A DNA stretch of 64,000 nucleotides from Jejuia sp. UBA6058 (GCA_002428965.1 DIYI01000011.1:1-64000); one strand, 5' to 3'; shown: positions 1 through 7,797, counted from the stretch's first letter. The notes: generated by a model from the sequence alone, not told the origin. Translations and numbers: made by a program.

Positions 1-2
1 AC

Positions 3-130
3 AACGGTCTCGTATATGAAAAGTAGGCGATTTCATTCACTGAATATTCAATTAAGCAGGAATTTGAAACAAGCGAAAAGCTTTTATTTCACTACTATTT
101 CGCCTATTTTTTATATACATTGTTAGCCAC
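3..130 (-). repeat. attC-like recombination hairpin at the 3' end of the DUF6544 cassette
   Basis: Seen directly: the two ends of this segment are complementary. TAGGCGA (24-30) pairs with TCGCCTA (100-106), GTATAT (12-17) pairs with ATATAC (113-118), and four A-T pairs lie between these blocks with only two A-C mismatches, giving about 17 bp of nearly continuous stem. It is closed by AAC (3-5) and GTT (122-124) across an asymmetric internal loop of 6 versus 3 nt. The loop of about 69 nt contains two small palindromes (41-50 and 76-85). The overall length of about 126 nt, the AAC/GTT closure, the unpaired bases on one side, and the position just after the stop codon of 104-1228 all match integron attC sites. 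The box GTGGCTAAC (minus strand, 122-130) is complementary to the first bases of the same gene unit at 1243-1252, as expected for attC R' and the cassette start. The attC assignment is an inference from geometry. Confidence 0.6.
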
Positions 131-1228
131 TGGCATTTTCTTCACGTTGTATTCAATATGTTTAATCTTAACTTTTAACCAAGTCCATTGCTCTGACTCC
201 AAATTCCATATTGCTTCACATTCAGTTGGAATTTTAATACCATTTCGCTCTTCTGTTTTATTGGCAACTACTTTCCATTCTACAGGCTCACTATCATTTG
301 GGTCTTTAAAACGCATCGTAACAAACTTTTCAAACTGTCCCATTTCATTAAAATAGAAAATACCTGAACCTTTAGTTCCGTTATATTTCATTGTCGCTTT
401 AGCTGAAAATTCGTCAATTTCCTCCCATGTCAAGTATTCGCTTAATGCTGCTGATGGAAACCAAACCATTTCTGCTAAAAATCTTTGTAGGGCTGATTGA
501 TTTACTTTTTCGTCATTTTTAGCATCTGCAACAGGAATAAGAGCAAAAAGCTTGATGAGCATTTCTGCTTTTCCATTTTCAAATTTATCTCGACCAATTA
601 CACTCATAAGTGGGTTCATTTGGGTTTTGATATCCCAATTAAACGCAGGTGGTTGAATGGTAAAATATTGTTCTGAAGTTCCAAAATTCCATTCTTCTTG
701 TTCTGGCTTGAACTTTAGTTGTAAGTCCTGTGTGAGGAAGACATTTGAAATCTTTGGTTTTTCAACAACACCACTATAATTCAGCCATTTTTGAACTATG
801 ACAGGTAAGTCATCTATTTCATCAGAGTTAAGAGCTTCAATTTGATGTTTTGCCGATGTTTTAAACATTACAACTCTTTCTTTTTTTATAACATTTTCGA
901 AGTTGTTGTTTAAATATCCATGTATAACTGCGATTAGAATGATTAAATTGGCAATTGTGCCATATTTCGCTTCTGACCAAAAATTGAATATCAATATCTG
1001 AGAGAATAAAATAGCCACTAACCCAACAATCCACCATATGTCAAAGCGAACAGAGTATAGAATAGTGGTTGCAATAAATAATAGAAAGGTCACTAACCAA
1101 AATAGTCCAAATGCTCTGGAAATAGGTTGATTTATTCCATTAAACTCAGAATATCCAAATGCTTTTAGAAATCCAAATAAGTGGATGATTCCGTGTAGTC
1201 CGATTAATATAATTAAAGCTATTCGCAT
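104..1228 (-). CDS. DUF6544-type membrane protein, probable integron cassette gene
   Basis: This is a 374-residue protein. The first ~105 residues form about four hydrophobic membrane segments and the remainder is a soluble domain with a conserved-looking core (QRFLAEMVWFPSAAL near residue 246, then a beta-rich region). I recognise the domain as the DUF6544 type found in Bacteroidota; its biochemical function is unknown. The start is the ATG at 1228, only about 15 bp inside the GTGGCTAACA box (1243-1252). The stop lies just before the attC-like hairpin (3-130), so the gene fills its unit with almost no spare DNA, as cassette genes do. It has no operon partner inside the window. Transcription would have to come from the region between it and the divergent recombinase gene. 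Confidence 0.7.
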   Translation of the reverse strand: MRIALIILIGLHGIIHLFGFLKAFGYSEFNGINQPISRAFGLFWLVTFLLFIATTILYSVRFDIWWIVGLVAILFSQILIFNFWSEAKYGTIANLIILIAVIHGYLNNNFENVIKKERVVMFKTSAKHQIEALNSDEIDDLPVIVQKWLNYSGVVEKPKISNVFLTQDLQLKFKPEQEEWNFGTSEQYFTIQPPAFNWDIKTQMNPLMSVIGRDKFENGKAEMLIKLFALIPVADAKNDEKVNQSALQRFLAEMVWFPSAALSEYLTWEEIDEFSAKATMKYNGTKGSGIFYFNEMGQFEKFVTMRFKDPNDSEPVEWKVVANKTEERNGIKIPTECEAIWNLESEQWTWLKVKIKHIEYNVKKMPVANNVYKK

Positions 1229-1242
1229 TTTTTTTCTTGCTT

Positions 1243-1260
1243 GTGGCTAACACGTATATA
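1243..1260 (-). other. attI-like cassette junction
   Basis: Read on the minus strand this is a run of alternating TA followed by CG and TGTTAGCCAC. The last ten bases are identical to 121-130 in inverted orientation, and both are preceded by TATATAC with a spacing difference of one base. In an integron, crossover would fall between G and TT of this box, so the cassette would run from 1250 down to 5 (1246 bp). Its location upstream of, and divergent from, the recombinase start at 1400 is where attI sits. The matching boxes are seen; the att role is inferred. Confidence 0.5.
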
Positions 1261-1286
1261 TATCTGTATTTTTTATACTAAAACTA

Positions 1287-1316
1287 AAATAGTAAATATT
1301 TATGCAGTCCCACCAA
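1287..1316 (-). promoter_or_regulatory. candidate cassette promoter (Pc-like)
   Basis: On the minus strand TTG (1314-1316) is followed after 19 nt by TACTATTT (1287-1294). This is an imperfect match to the Bacteroidota TAnnTTTG -7 element, with spacing in the known range. It points toward the DUF6544 gene and any further cassettes to the left. The last two positions of the -7 element do not match well, so this is only a suggestion. Confidence 0.25.
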
Positions 1317-1347
1317 TATTGGAGTTATAAAATTTGATGTGTCATGC

Positions 1348-1393
1348 ATTTTGTATATCAAATTTGTTATTTTTGTAGAATGATATACAAAAT
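1348..1393 (+). promoter_or_regulatory. recombinase promoter inside a 13-bp inverted repeat
   Basis: A perfect 13-bp inverted repeat, ATTTTGTATATCA (1348-1360) and TGATATACAAAAT (1381-1393), flanks 20 bp. Those 20 bp hold a perfect TAnnTTTG element (TATTTTTG, 1368-1375). The right arm ends 6 bp before the ATG at 1400, so it covers the expected transcription start. A regulator bound to both arms would occlude the promoter. Alternatively the arms could be recombinase arm-binding sites. The repeat and -7 element are seen; the regulator is not identified. Confidence 0.55.
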
Positions 1394-1399
1394 ACCTGT

Positions 1400-2479
1400 A
1401 TGGAATTAAAAATGTATCAGTTTAAACCCGACGTTCATCAAAATAGAAATGTAATTCTTATATTTTTTGATCAGGATGATAATTTGAAGCGTGCTCTACG
1501 TAAACGTTTTAAGTCGGCTAAATGGAGTGCTACAAAAAAGGCATGGTATTTACCCGATATGCCGGCAATTCGTAAGGCTTTGAATTTACAGGAAGTACAA
1601 GTACATTTACGAAAAGCTTCAAATATTCATCCAGTAAACCGTAAGGCATATCTGGATTTGAATGAAAAACTTACATTAATGCAGTATAGTAGCAATACAA
1701 AGCGTATGTACCTTGCAGAGTTTTACCATTTGTTAAGTCTTTTAGACGATTATTATGTAGCCGATTTATCGCCACATCGTTTAAAAGACTATTTTTTATA
1801 TTGTGTTAAGGTAAAACAAATGGGAGAGCGCAAAATGAATGGCAAGATAAACGCTATAAAGTTTTATTTTGAGCAGGTACTGCACAGGCCAAAAATGTTT
1901 TTTGATATTCCTAGACCAAAAAAGCCTTTAACCTTGCCTAAAATGTTAAGTAAGACTGAGGTTAAAAGTTTATTTAGGGTAACCTCTAACTTAAAACATA
2001 AAGTGGCCTTACAATTAAGCTATGGTATGGGGCTTAGGGTATCTGAAGTGGTTAACCTAAAACTTAATGATATTGACAGTAAGCGTATGTTTGCTCATAT
2101 AAAAGGAGCCAAAGGAAAGAAAGACCGTTATGTGCCTTTGCCAGAAAGTATTTTAGCCAATTTAAGAGAATATTATAAAGCTTATAAACCAAAAGTTTAC
2201 CTATTTGAGGGGCAATACGGTGGGGCTTATGCTAAATCTAGCTTGCAGCAGGTATTCAAGACGGCCATGAGAAAGGCAGGTATTAAAAAACAAATAGGTA
2301 TACATGGTCTAAGACATTCTTATGCTACACACTTATTAGAATCTGGCGCAGACATGCGTTTCATACAAGAATTGCTAGGGCATCACTCTATTAAAACCAC
2401 CCAGGTATACACAAAGGTTTCTCCTAGAAGTATTTCTAAGATTAAAAGTCCTCTTGATACTTTAATGGATACAAAATAG
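1400..2479 (+). CDS. tyrosine recombinase, IntI-like / XerD-like
   Basis: This is a 359-residue site-specific recombinase. An N-terminal arm of ~65 residues precedes a SAM-like core-binding domain (about 80-175) and the catalytic domain. Catalytic residues are visible: Arg213 in GLRVSEV, Lys238 in the GAKGKKDR hairpin, His302 and Arg305 in HGLRHS, His328 in LGHHS, and nucleophile Tyr337 in VYTKV. The C terminus carries SPLD (350-353), a tail shared with integron integrases (IntI1 ends SPLDAL). However, the roughly 20-residue extra helix region that IntI proteins carry between the beta-hairpin and the HxxR box is absent. The gene is divergent from the cassette-like DUF6544 gene and ends 7 bp from thyA, which converges on it. 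It may therefore be an integron-type integrase of a Bacteroidota lineage, or a solitary XerD-like recombinase. Confidence 0.85.
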   Translation: MELKMYQFKPDVHQNRNVILIFFDQDDNLKRALRKRFKSAKWSATKKAWYLPDMPAIRKALNLQEVQVHLRKASNIHPVNRKAYLDLNEKLTLMQYSSNTKRMYLAEFYHLLSLLDDYYVADLSPHRLKDYFLYCVKVKQMGERKMNGKINAIKFYFEQVLHRPKMFFDIPRPKKPLTLPKMLSKTEVKSLFRVTSNLKHKVALQLSYGMGLRVSEVVNLKLNDIDSKRMFAHIKGAKGKKDRYVPLPESILANLREYYKAYKPKVYLFEGQYGGAYAKSSLQQVFKTAMRKAGIKKQIGIHGLRHSYATHLLESGADMRFIQELLGHHSIKTTQVYTKVSPRSISKIKSPLDTLMDTK

Positions 2480-2486
2480 ATACGTG

Positions 2487-3311
2487 CTAAACCGCCACAA
2501 CGCCCTTAATATGAGGATGCGGATTATAATCTACCAAAGTAAAATCTTCGAAGTCAAACTCGAAAATGTCCTTTTTGTCAGGATTTAAAATCATTTTTGG
2601 TAACGGTCGTGGTTCGCGAGATAATTGCAATTCTAACTGTTCAAAGTGGTTGCTATAAATATGCGCATCTCCAAAGGTGTGTATAAATTCCCCAGCTTCG
2701 TAACCACAAACCTGTGCCATCATCATTGTAAACAAGGCATAAGATGCAATATTAAAAGGCACGCCTAAAAATATATCGGCACTACGTTGGTATAACTGGC
2801 AAGATAATTTGCCATTAGCTACATAAAATTGAAAAAATGCATGACACGGTGGTAATGCCGCTTTACCGTTAGCCACATTTTCACTAAAACTAACCGATGT
2901 GTCGGGCAGTACTGAAGGGTTCCAAGCAGAAACCAACATGCGCCTACTATTAGGATTGTTTTTTAAAGTGTCTATTACCTCTTTTATCTGGTCTATCTCA
3001 TCACTATTCCAATTACGCCATTGGTGCCCATAAACCGGACCTAAATCTCCATTTTCATCTGCCCATTCGTTCCAAATACGCACGCCGTTTTCAGTTAGGT
3101 AATCAATATTAGTATCGCCTTTTAAAAACCATAATAGCTCATAAATAATAGATTTCAGGTGTAACTTTTTAGTAGTTACCATGGGGAAACCTTCACTTAA
3201 GTCAAAACGCATTTGGTAGCCAAAAACACTTTTGGTACCAGTACCAGTGCGGTCTCCTTTTTCATTTCCGTTTTCTAAAACATGGGTTACTAAATCGTGG
3301 TATTGCTTCAT
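2487..3311 (-). CDS. thyA: thymidylate synthase ThyA
   Basis: It converts dUMP to dTMP using methylene-tetrahydrofolate, in the cytoplasm. The 274-residue protein is full length for the family (E. coli ThyA has 264) and shows the active-site cysteine Cys156 in PPCHAFFQFYV, the arginine pair at 123-124 (SRRMLVSAWNPS), and the C-terminal folate-side segment. The start at 3311 (MKQYHDLV) fits the family N terminus. It lies downstream of a nucleoside permease gene on the same strand, 152 bp away, which fits pyrimidine salvage and synthesis. Its 3' end faces the recombinase gene at 2479. Confidence 0.97.
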   Translation of the reverse strand: MKQYHDLVTHVLENGNEKGDRTGTGTKSVFGYQMRFDLSEGFPMVTTKKLHLKSIIYELLWFLKGDTNIDYLTENGVRIWNEWADENGDLGPVYGHQWRNWNSDEIDQIKEVIDTLKNNPNSRRMLVSAWNPSVLPDTSVSFSENVANGKAALPPCHAFFQFYVANGKLSCQLYQRSADIFLGVPFNIASYALFTMMMAQVCGYEAGEFIHTFGDAHIYSNHFEQLELQLSREPRPLPKMILNPDKKDIFEFDFEDFTLVDYNPHPHIKGVVAV

Positions 3312-3463
3312 AATTATGCCTTTGTAAAGGTTGTTTTTTTAACTGTTTACTTTAGCTTTTAAAATCAAAACAGCGCTTACGAATTTAAATAAAAAGACAG
3401 GTTTAATTTTGAATTAAAACGCAGATAATATCAAAAAGTTATTAACGAAAATAAGAGTAAAGA

Positions 3464-4993
3464 TTATCCAATAATCATACCCGCAATGGTAGCCGAAATT
3501 AAAGAGGCGATAGTGCCACCAATTAAGGCTTTCATTCCAAATTTAGATAGCGTTTTACGTTGTCCTGGAGCTAATGAGCCAATACCTCCAATTTGAATAC
3601 CAATGGAGGCGAAGTTTGCAAACCCGCAAAGCATGTAAGTAGCCATTATAACAGATTTCTCATATTTTAAATGCGTTGCACTAGCTACATTTTTTAAATC
3701 TGCTAGTTGTATATAACCTATAAATTCACTGGCAGCTAATTTAATACCCAAAAGTTGTCCCATAAGTGCCATATCTTCTTTGGCAACGCCTATAAGCCAC
3801 ATTAAAGGTGCAAACACATAACCAAGAATAAACTCTAAAGATAAGCTAGAATATCTTGTGTTTTCTGAAATCCACTCGTTGAGACCAGAATAGTATCCTA
3901 TTTTTTCAAATCCATAATTAAACATGGCTATAAAAGCGACAAAAACTAAAAGCATTGCGCCAACATTAACAGCTAGTTTTAAACCTTCGGTAGTTCCGTT
4001 AGCAATAGCATCTAAAAAATTAGAACCTATTTTGTCTTGAGATACTTTTACATCCGTATTAATAGATTCCGTTTGTGGATATAAAATTTTTGAAATAACA
4101 ATAGCCCCAGGAGCTGCCATTACAGAAGCTGCCAACAAGTGTTTTGCATAAAATAACCGTAACTTTGCATCATCACCTCCTAAAAACCCTATGTAGGCTG
4201 CTAACACGGCTCCTGCTACTGTAGCCATACCACCAATCATTACTAAAAGCATTTCAGATTTGTTCATCTTTTCCAAATAGGCCTTTATAAGCAATGGCGC
4301 TTCGGTTTGGCCTAAAAAAATATTCCCAGCAACACTTAAACTTTCAGCTCCAGAAATTCTTAAAAGTTTAGATAATAGCCAACCAAACCCTTTAACCACA
4401 ATTTGAATAACACCTAAATAATATAAAACTGAAGTAAGTGCCGAAAAGAAAATAATGGTAGGTAGCACTTGAAAAGCAAAAATAAACCCAAAGGTATCCA
4501 TATCTACCACTAAACCTTCAAATAGAAATTTACTTCCTGCTTTTGTAAATTCAAGGATTTGAACAAATAAGCTTCCTATAAATTCAAAGATACTTTTAAT
4601 AAATCCCACCTTTAAAACACCAACAGCAATCACCAATTGAAATGCCAAACCAATACCAACAACACGCCAGTTTATAGCCTTTCGGTTGCTGCTAAACAAA
4701 AAGGAAATAAACACTAAGGCGAGCATTCCAAGAATACCGCGCCATAAACTGTTTAACGAAAACCCTTGACTTGGGATTATTTCCGATTCTGAAGTAACAA
4801 CCGGTGCACTAGCTCTTAAGGTATTAGATACTGCAGTAGAATCTGCCACTAAAAGTGTTTCGGTAGGAGATGTGTTTATAGCATCATTAACAGACGCCTC
4901 AATAGTATTTGGTGTGTTAAGATTATTTTGCGAAACTACTGCTGGACTAACTAAGAATAACAGAAAAAGGATAGACCAAAAGAGTTGTTTCAT
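3464..4993 (-). CDS. CNT-family nucleoside permease (NupC-like)
   Basis: This 509-residue inner-membrane symporter imports nucleosides by the concentrative nucleoside transporter mechanism. The CNT core (about 85-509) is recognisable by GQTEAPLLIKAYLEKMNKSE, the FGFIFAFQVLPTIIFF segment and the C-terminal CGFANFASIGIQIGGIGSLAP motif, all of which carry binding-site residues in the family. Ahead of the core is an extension of ~85 residues beginning with a cleavable-looking signal (MKQLFWSILFLLFLVSPAVV) and a Ser/Thr-rich linker, which E. coli NupC lacks. It sits 10 bp after a bifunctional-nuclease gene and upstream of thyA, and all three share a direction. The substrate range (nucleosides, cation) is inferred from the family. 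Confidence 0.92.
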   Translation of the reverse strand: MKQLFWSILFLLFLVSPAVVSQNNLNTPNTIEASVNDAINTSPTETLLVADSTAVSNTLRASAPVVTSESEIIPSQGFSLNSLWRGILGMLALVFISFLFSSNRKAINWRVVGIGLAFQLVIAVGVLKVGFIKSIFEFIGSLFVQILEFTKAGSKFLFEGLVVDMDTFGFIFAFQVLPTIIFFSALTSVLYYLGVIQIVVKGFGWLLSKLLRISGAESLSVAGNIFLGQTEAPLLIKAYLEKMNKSEMLLVMIGGMATVAGAVLAAYIGFLGGDDAKLRLFYAKHLLAASVMAAPGAIVISKILYPQTESINTDVKVSQDKIGSNFLDAIANGTTEGLKLAVNVGAMLLVFVAFIAMFNYGFEKIGYYSGLNEWISENTRYSSLSLEFILGYVFAPLMWLIGVAKEDMALMGQLLGIKLAASEFIGYIQLADLKNVASATHLKYEKSVIMATYMLCGFANFASIGIQIGGIGSLAPGQRKTLSKFGMKALIGGTIASLISATIAGMIIG

Positions 4994-5003
4994 ATATTAA
5001 GTT

Positions 5004-5621
5004 TTAACGCTTAGAAATTTCATCACGAATACTTGCCGCTTTCTCATAATCTTCATTAGCAACAGCTTCCTCTAAAAGTTGACGTAGTTCTTCAATCGAT
5101 TTAGAAGAGAAATCAGTCTTAGAAACTGCGGGCTCTAATTCTCCAGCTAAAACATCATCCACAAGTACACTATCTTCAGTGTTTTCATTATCACTATTTT
5201 TAGACTCTACTTTCAAGAAGATACCCGCTTTATCAAGTATGTTTTTGTAAGTGAAAATAGGCGCATCAAAGCGCAGCGCCAAGGCAATAGCATCACTGGT
5301 TCTAGCATCAATAATCTCCTCAATTTTATCGCGTTCACAAATCAAGCTAGAGTAAAATACACCGTCCACAAGTTTATGAATAATCACTTGTTTTACAACA
5401 ATATCAAAGCGTTCTGCAAAGTTTTTAAACAAATCGTGGGTTAAGGGGCGCGGAGGCCTAATTTCTTTTTCTAAAGCAATGGCAATAGATTGCGCTTCAA
5501 AAGCACCAATTACAATAGGTAATTTACGGTCTCCTTCAACCTCATTCAATATTAAAGCATACGCACCATTTTGGGTTTGGCTGTACGATATGCCTTTTAT
5601 ATTCAATCTTACTAAACTCAT
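5004..5621 (-). CDS. bifunctional nuclease family (DUF151) protein with C-terminal UVR motif
   Basis: The 205-residue protein has two parts. Residues 1-130 match the bifunctional nuclease / DUF151 fold, with PIVIGAFEAQSIAIALE and the RTSDAIALALR motif near residue 110. Residues ~168-205 form a UvrB/UvrC-type UVR helix pair (SIEELRQLLEEAVANEDYEKAA). Family members have been reported to have RNase/DNase activity. The UVR domain usually mediates protein contacts. The linker between them is acidic and probably disordered. The next gene (CNT permease) starts 10 bp downstream, so they are probably co-transcribed. The activity of this particular protein is inferred. Confidence 0.88.
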   Translation of the reverse strand: MSLVRLNIKGISYSQTQNGAYALILNEVEGDRKLPIVIGAFEAQSIAIALEKEIRPPRPLTHDLFKNFAERFDIVVKQVIIHKLVDGVFYSSLICERDKIEEIIDARTSDAIALALRFDAPIFTYKNILDKAGIFLKVESKNSDNENTEDSVLVDDVLAGELEPAVSKTDFSSKSIEELRQLLEEAVANEDYEKAASIRDEISKR

Positions 5622-5790
5622 ATCTTCATTTAAAACGCAAAGAACTGCTTAAATTAGAACTTTACCAACAGGAAAATCACTTTTTGGCATGAAATGCTAA
5701 GTTAAGCAGTTCTATAGTACTTTACAATTTTCAGAAAAATAAAATACAATTGTTTGGGGTGGTTGGCATTTAACCGGTTGCCAGAGTCGC

Positions 5791-5897
5791 TATTTGGGCG
5801 TTACCCGCAAGGGGTCGGGCTTTCCGCTAAAAGTTTTGGCTCGATGCGCGCCTCGCCAAAAGCTACCGCTACAATCCCTATCGCGCGCTATCCTCTA
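5791..5897. repeat. dispersed palindromic intergenic repeat, copy 1
   Basis: This element begins TATTTGGGCGTTACCC, continues with GGGTCGGGCTTTCCG, has a central hairpin (TTTTGGC 5834-5840 / GCCAAAA 5855-5861), and ends CTACAATCCCTA-CGC. It matches, in opposite orientation, the element at 36462-36556. It is visibly richer in GC than its surroundings. It lies in the 391-bp gap between the bifunctional-nuclease gene and etfA. Any reading frame through it is fortuitous. Confidence 0.75.
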
Positions 5898-5960
5898 AAG
5901 TCATTTCAAACCCTCTACATACTAACTTCTTTGCAACTTAGTTCTTTGCAAGAGAAAACG

Positions 5961-5989
5961 AAAAAATCCCCGAGGAAACCTAGGGGATT
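5961..5989 (-). terminator. rho-independent terminator of etfA
   Basis: AATCCCC (5965-5971) pairs with GGGGATT (5983-5989), with an inner AGG/CCT extension and a short A-rich loop. On the minus strand the stem is followed by a run of T residues, just past the etfA stop codon at 6013. The rest of the 5622-6012 gap holds only the dispersed repeat and the upstream region of the nuclease gene. Confidence 0.8.
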
Positions 5990-6012
5990 ATCTTATAAAG
6001 TTTTTCAAAAAC

Positions 6013-6969
6013 CTATGAAGCTTTAAAAGCCTTTAATTTTTCAATAAGTTCCGGTACCACCTCAAAAGCATCACCAACAACACCATAATCTGCAGCCTTA
6101 AAGAAGGGTGCTTCAGGGTCTGTGTTAATAACTACTTTTACTTTAGAGGCGTTAATACCAGCAAGGTGCTGAATAGCTCCAGAAATACCAATTGCAATAT
6201 AAAGGTTAGAAGCAACAGGTTTTCCTGTTTGCCCAACATGTTCCCCATGTGGTCGCCATCCTAAGTCCGACACTGGCTTAGAGCATGCCGTAGCAGCCCC
6301 TAATACATCTGCCAATTCTTCAACCATACCCCAGTTTTCAGGACCTTTTAAGCCTCTTCCCGCAGAAACAACTATTTCCGCATCGGCAATGGTAACCTTG
6401 TCCGTTGCTTTGTCAATAGACTCTACTTTTACACCAGATTCCAAAATAGAAGCTCCAAAATCCTCAGCAGCTGCAGCTCCTGATTTTTCAACTAAACCAA
6501 AGGAATTATTAGATACACCAATGATTTTTACATCGGTTTTTATTTCTGTGTGTTCAAAAGCTTTATTGGTAAATGCGGAGCGCTTAACAGTAAAAGGGCT
6601 CGTGTTTGACGGTGCAGCAACAACATTTGAAGCATACCCTGCGTTTAAACCCACAGCTAAAAGTGACGCCAAATATTTACTATCTGCACTGGAGCTTAAA
6701 ATAACAACTTGGGCACTTTCAGCTTCTGCAGCTTGTTGTAAAACATCTGCATAAGATTTGGCATTAAAACTATCTAAGTCCTCACTTGATACTTTTAGTA
6801 CTTTATCTACTCCGTAATTTCCCAATTCAGAAGTGTCGTCTGTGTTAACTGTTACAGCAGTAACAGTAGTTTCTAACGCATCTGCAACCGCTTTCGCATA
6901 GGAAGCAACCTCAAAGGCCACTTTCTTAAATTTATTTTGTTCTGATTCTGTATATACTAAAACTGACAT
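6013..6969 (-). CDS. etfA: electron transfer flavoprotein alpha subunit
   Basis: EtfA carries the FAD of the ETF heterodimer and passes electrons from acyl-CoA and other dehydrogenases to the quinone pool. The protein has 318 residues. The C-terminal FAD domain shows SAGRGLKGPENW (~202-213), DLGWRPHGEHVGQTGKPVASN (~230-250) and the IAIGISGAIQHLAGI segment, ending with the NTDPEAPFFKAADYGVVGD block. All are diagnostic for EtfA. The N-terminal half has the Rossmann-like domain shared with EtfB. It lies 81 bp downstream of etfB on the same strand, with a terminator immediately after the stop. Confidence 0.96.
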   Translation of the reverse strand: MSVLVYTESEQNKFKKVAFEVASYAKAVADALETTVTAVTVNTDDTSELGNYGVDKVLKVSSEDLDSFNAKSYADVLQQAAEAESAQVVILSSSADSKYLASLLAVGLNAGYASNVVAAPSNTSPFTVKRSAFTNKAFEHTEIKTDVKIIGVSNNSFGLVEKSGAAAAEDFGASILESGVKVESIDKATDKVTIADAEIVVSAGRGLKGPENWGMVEELADVLGAATACSKPVSDLGWRPHGEHVGQTGKPVASNLYIAIGISGAIQHLAGINASKVKVVINTDPEAPFFKAADYGVVGDAFEVVPELIEKLKAFKAS

Positions 6970-6981
6970 AATATTTTTTCA

Positions 6982-7047
6982 AAATATAAATTCCAAAAAA
7001 TATAAATTCCAACAACCAAATTTTGGAATTTTGTATTTGGAATTTGG
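6982..7047. repeat. short TTCCAA repeats between etfB and etfA
   Basis: AAATATAAATTCCAA occurs twice on a 16-nt period (6982-6996 and 6998-7012). It is followed by an inverted pair in which CCAAATTTTGGAATT faces AATTTGG-type sequence (7016-7047). The gap is entirely AT-rich and non-coding. It may form a weak stem between the co-transcribed genes. Confidence 0.45.
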
Positions 7048-7050
7048 TTA

Positions 7051-7797
7051 TTAAATTACTTTGGCCTCATTATGAAGCAAATCCACTAGTTCATCTAAAT
7101 TACCCGCATCTACCAATTTTACTGCACCTTTAGGAGCAGGTTTCTCGAAAGAGACCGAGCTTGTTCCAGAACCATCAGCTGTTGGCTCTAAAATAGTTAA
7201 GGGTTTTTTACGCGCCATCATAATACCACGCATGTTAGGTATTTTTAAATCGCTTTCTTCCACCAATCCTTTCTGTCCTCCAACCACTAAGGGCAAAGAT
7301 GTAGATACAGTTTCTTTACCGCCATCAATTTCTCTTGTTGCAGTTGCCGAAGTTCCATCAACCTCTAAACCAACACAAGTATTTACAAAATTAGCACCAA
7401 TTAATCCTGCTAACATACCAGGAACCATACCGCCGTTATAATCAATAGACTCCCGGCCAGCAATAATCAAATCATAACCGCCGTCTTGTACAACTTTAGC
7501 TAATTCCTTAGCCACAGAAAACCCGTCTATAGCGGGCGTGTTAATTCTAATAGCAGCATCTGCTCCAATAGCTAAGGCCTTTCTTAATGTAGGTTCTGTT
7601 TCAGGCCCACCAACGTTAACAACGGTAACATTGGCACCTTGCTTTTCTTTAAACCACATGGCACGCGTTAATCCAAACTCATCATTTGGGTTAATCACAA
7701 ACTGCACACCGTTGGTGTCAAATTTTGTATCACCATCAGTAAAGTTTATCTTTGAAGTCGTGTCTGGAACATGACTTATGCAAACCAATATCTTCAT
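7051..7797 (-). CDS. etfB: electron transfer flavoprotein beta subunit
   Basis: EtfB is the AMP-binding partner of EtfA. This 248-residue protein is full length. It begins MKILVCISHVPDT, has the adenine-nucleotide region VVNVGGPETEPTLRKALAIGAD (~60-82), and carries the ETF beta recognition-loop segment with VVGGQKGLVEESDLKIPNMRGIMMARKKPL (~170-200). These are all family signatures. It is the first gene of an etfB-etfA pair. Its start at 7797 is followed upstream by about 150 bp of non-coding DNA shared with the divergent pyruvate dehydrogenase gene. Confidence 0.96.
   Translation of the reverse strand: MKILVCISHVPDTTSKINFTDGDTKFDTNGVQFVINPNDEFGLTRAMWFKEKQGANVTVVNVGGPETEPTLRKALAIGADAAIRINTPAIDGFSVAKELAKVVQDGGYDLIIAGRESIDYNGGMVPGMLAGLIGANFVNTCVGLEVDGTSATATREIDGGKETVSTSLPLVVGGQKGLVEESDLKIPNMRGIMMARKKPLTILEPTADGSGTSSVSFEKPAPKGAVKLVDAGNLDELVDLLHNEAKVI

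Noticed and set aside
1400..2479. Prophage integrase interpretation
   Set aside because: No phage structural, replication or lysis genes are nearby, and the adjacent thyA, permease and etf genes are core. The cassette-like layout explains the recombinase better.
3464..3549. Possibility that the permease N-terminal extension is a separate gene
   Set aside because: The extension is at the 4993 end, is in frame with the transporter and has no internal stop. It reads as a signal peptide plus linker.
5754..6026. Plus-strand 90-codon frame between the nuclease gene and etfA
   Set aside because: It runs through the dispersed repeat and the etfA terminator and into the etfA stop region. It is explained by the GC-rich repeat.
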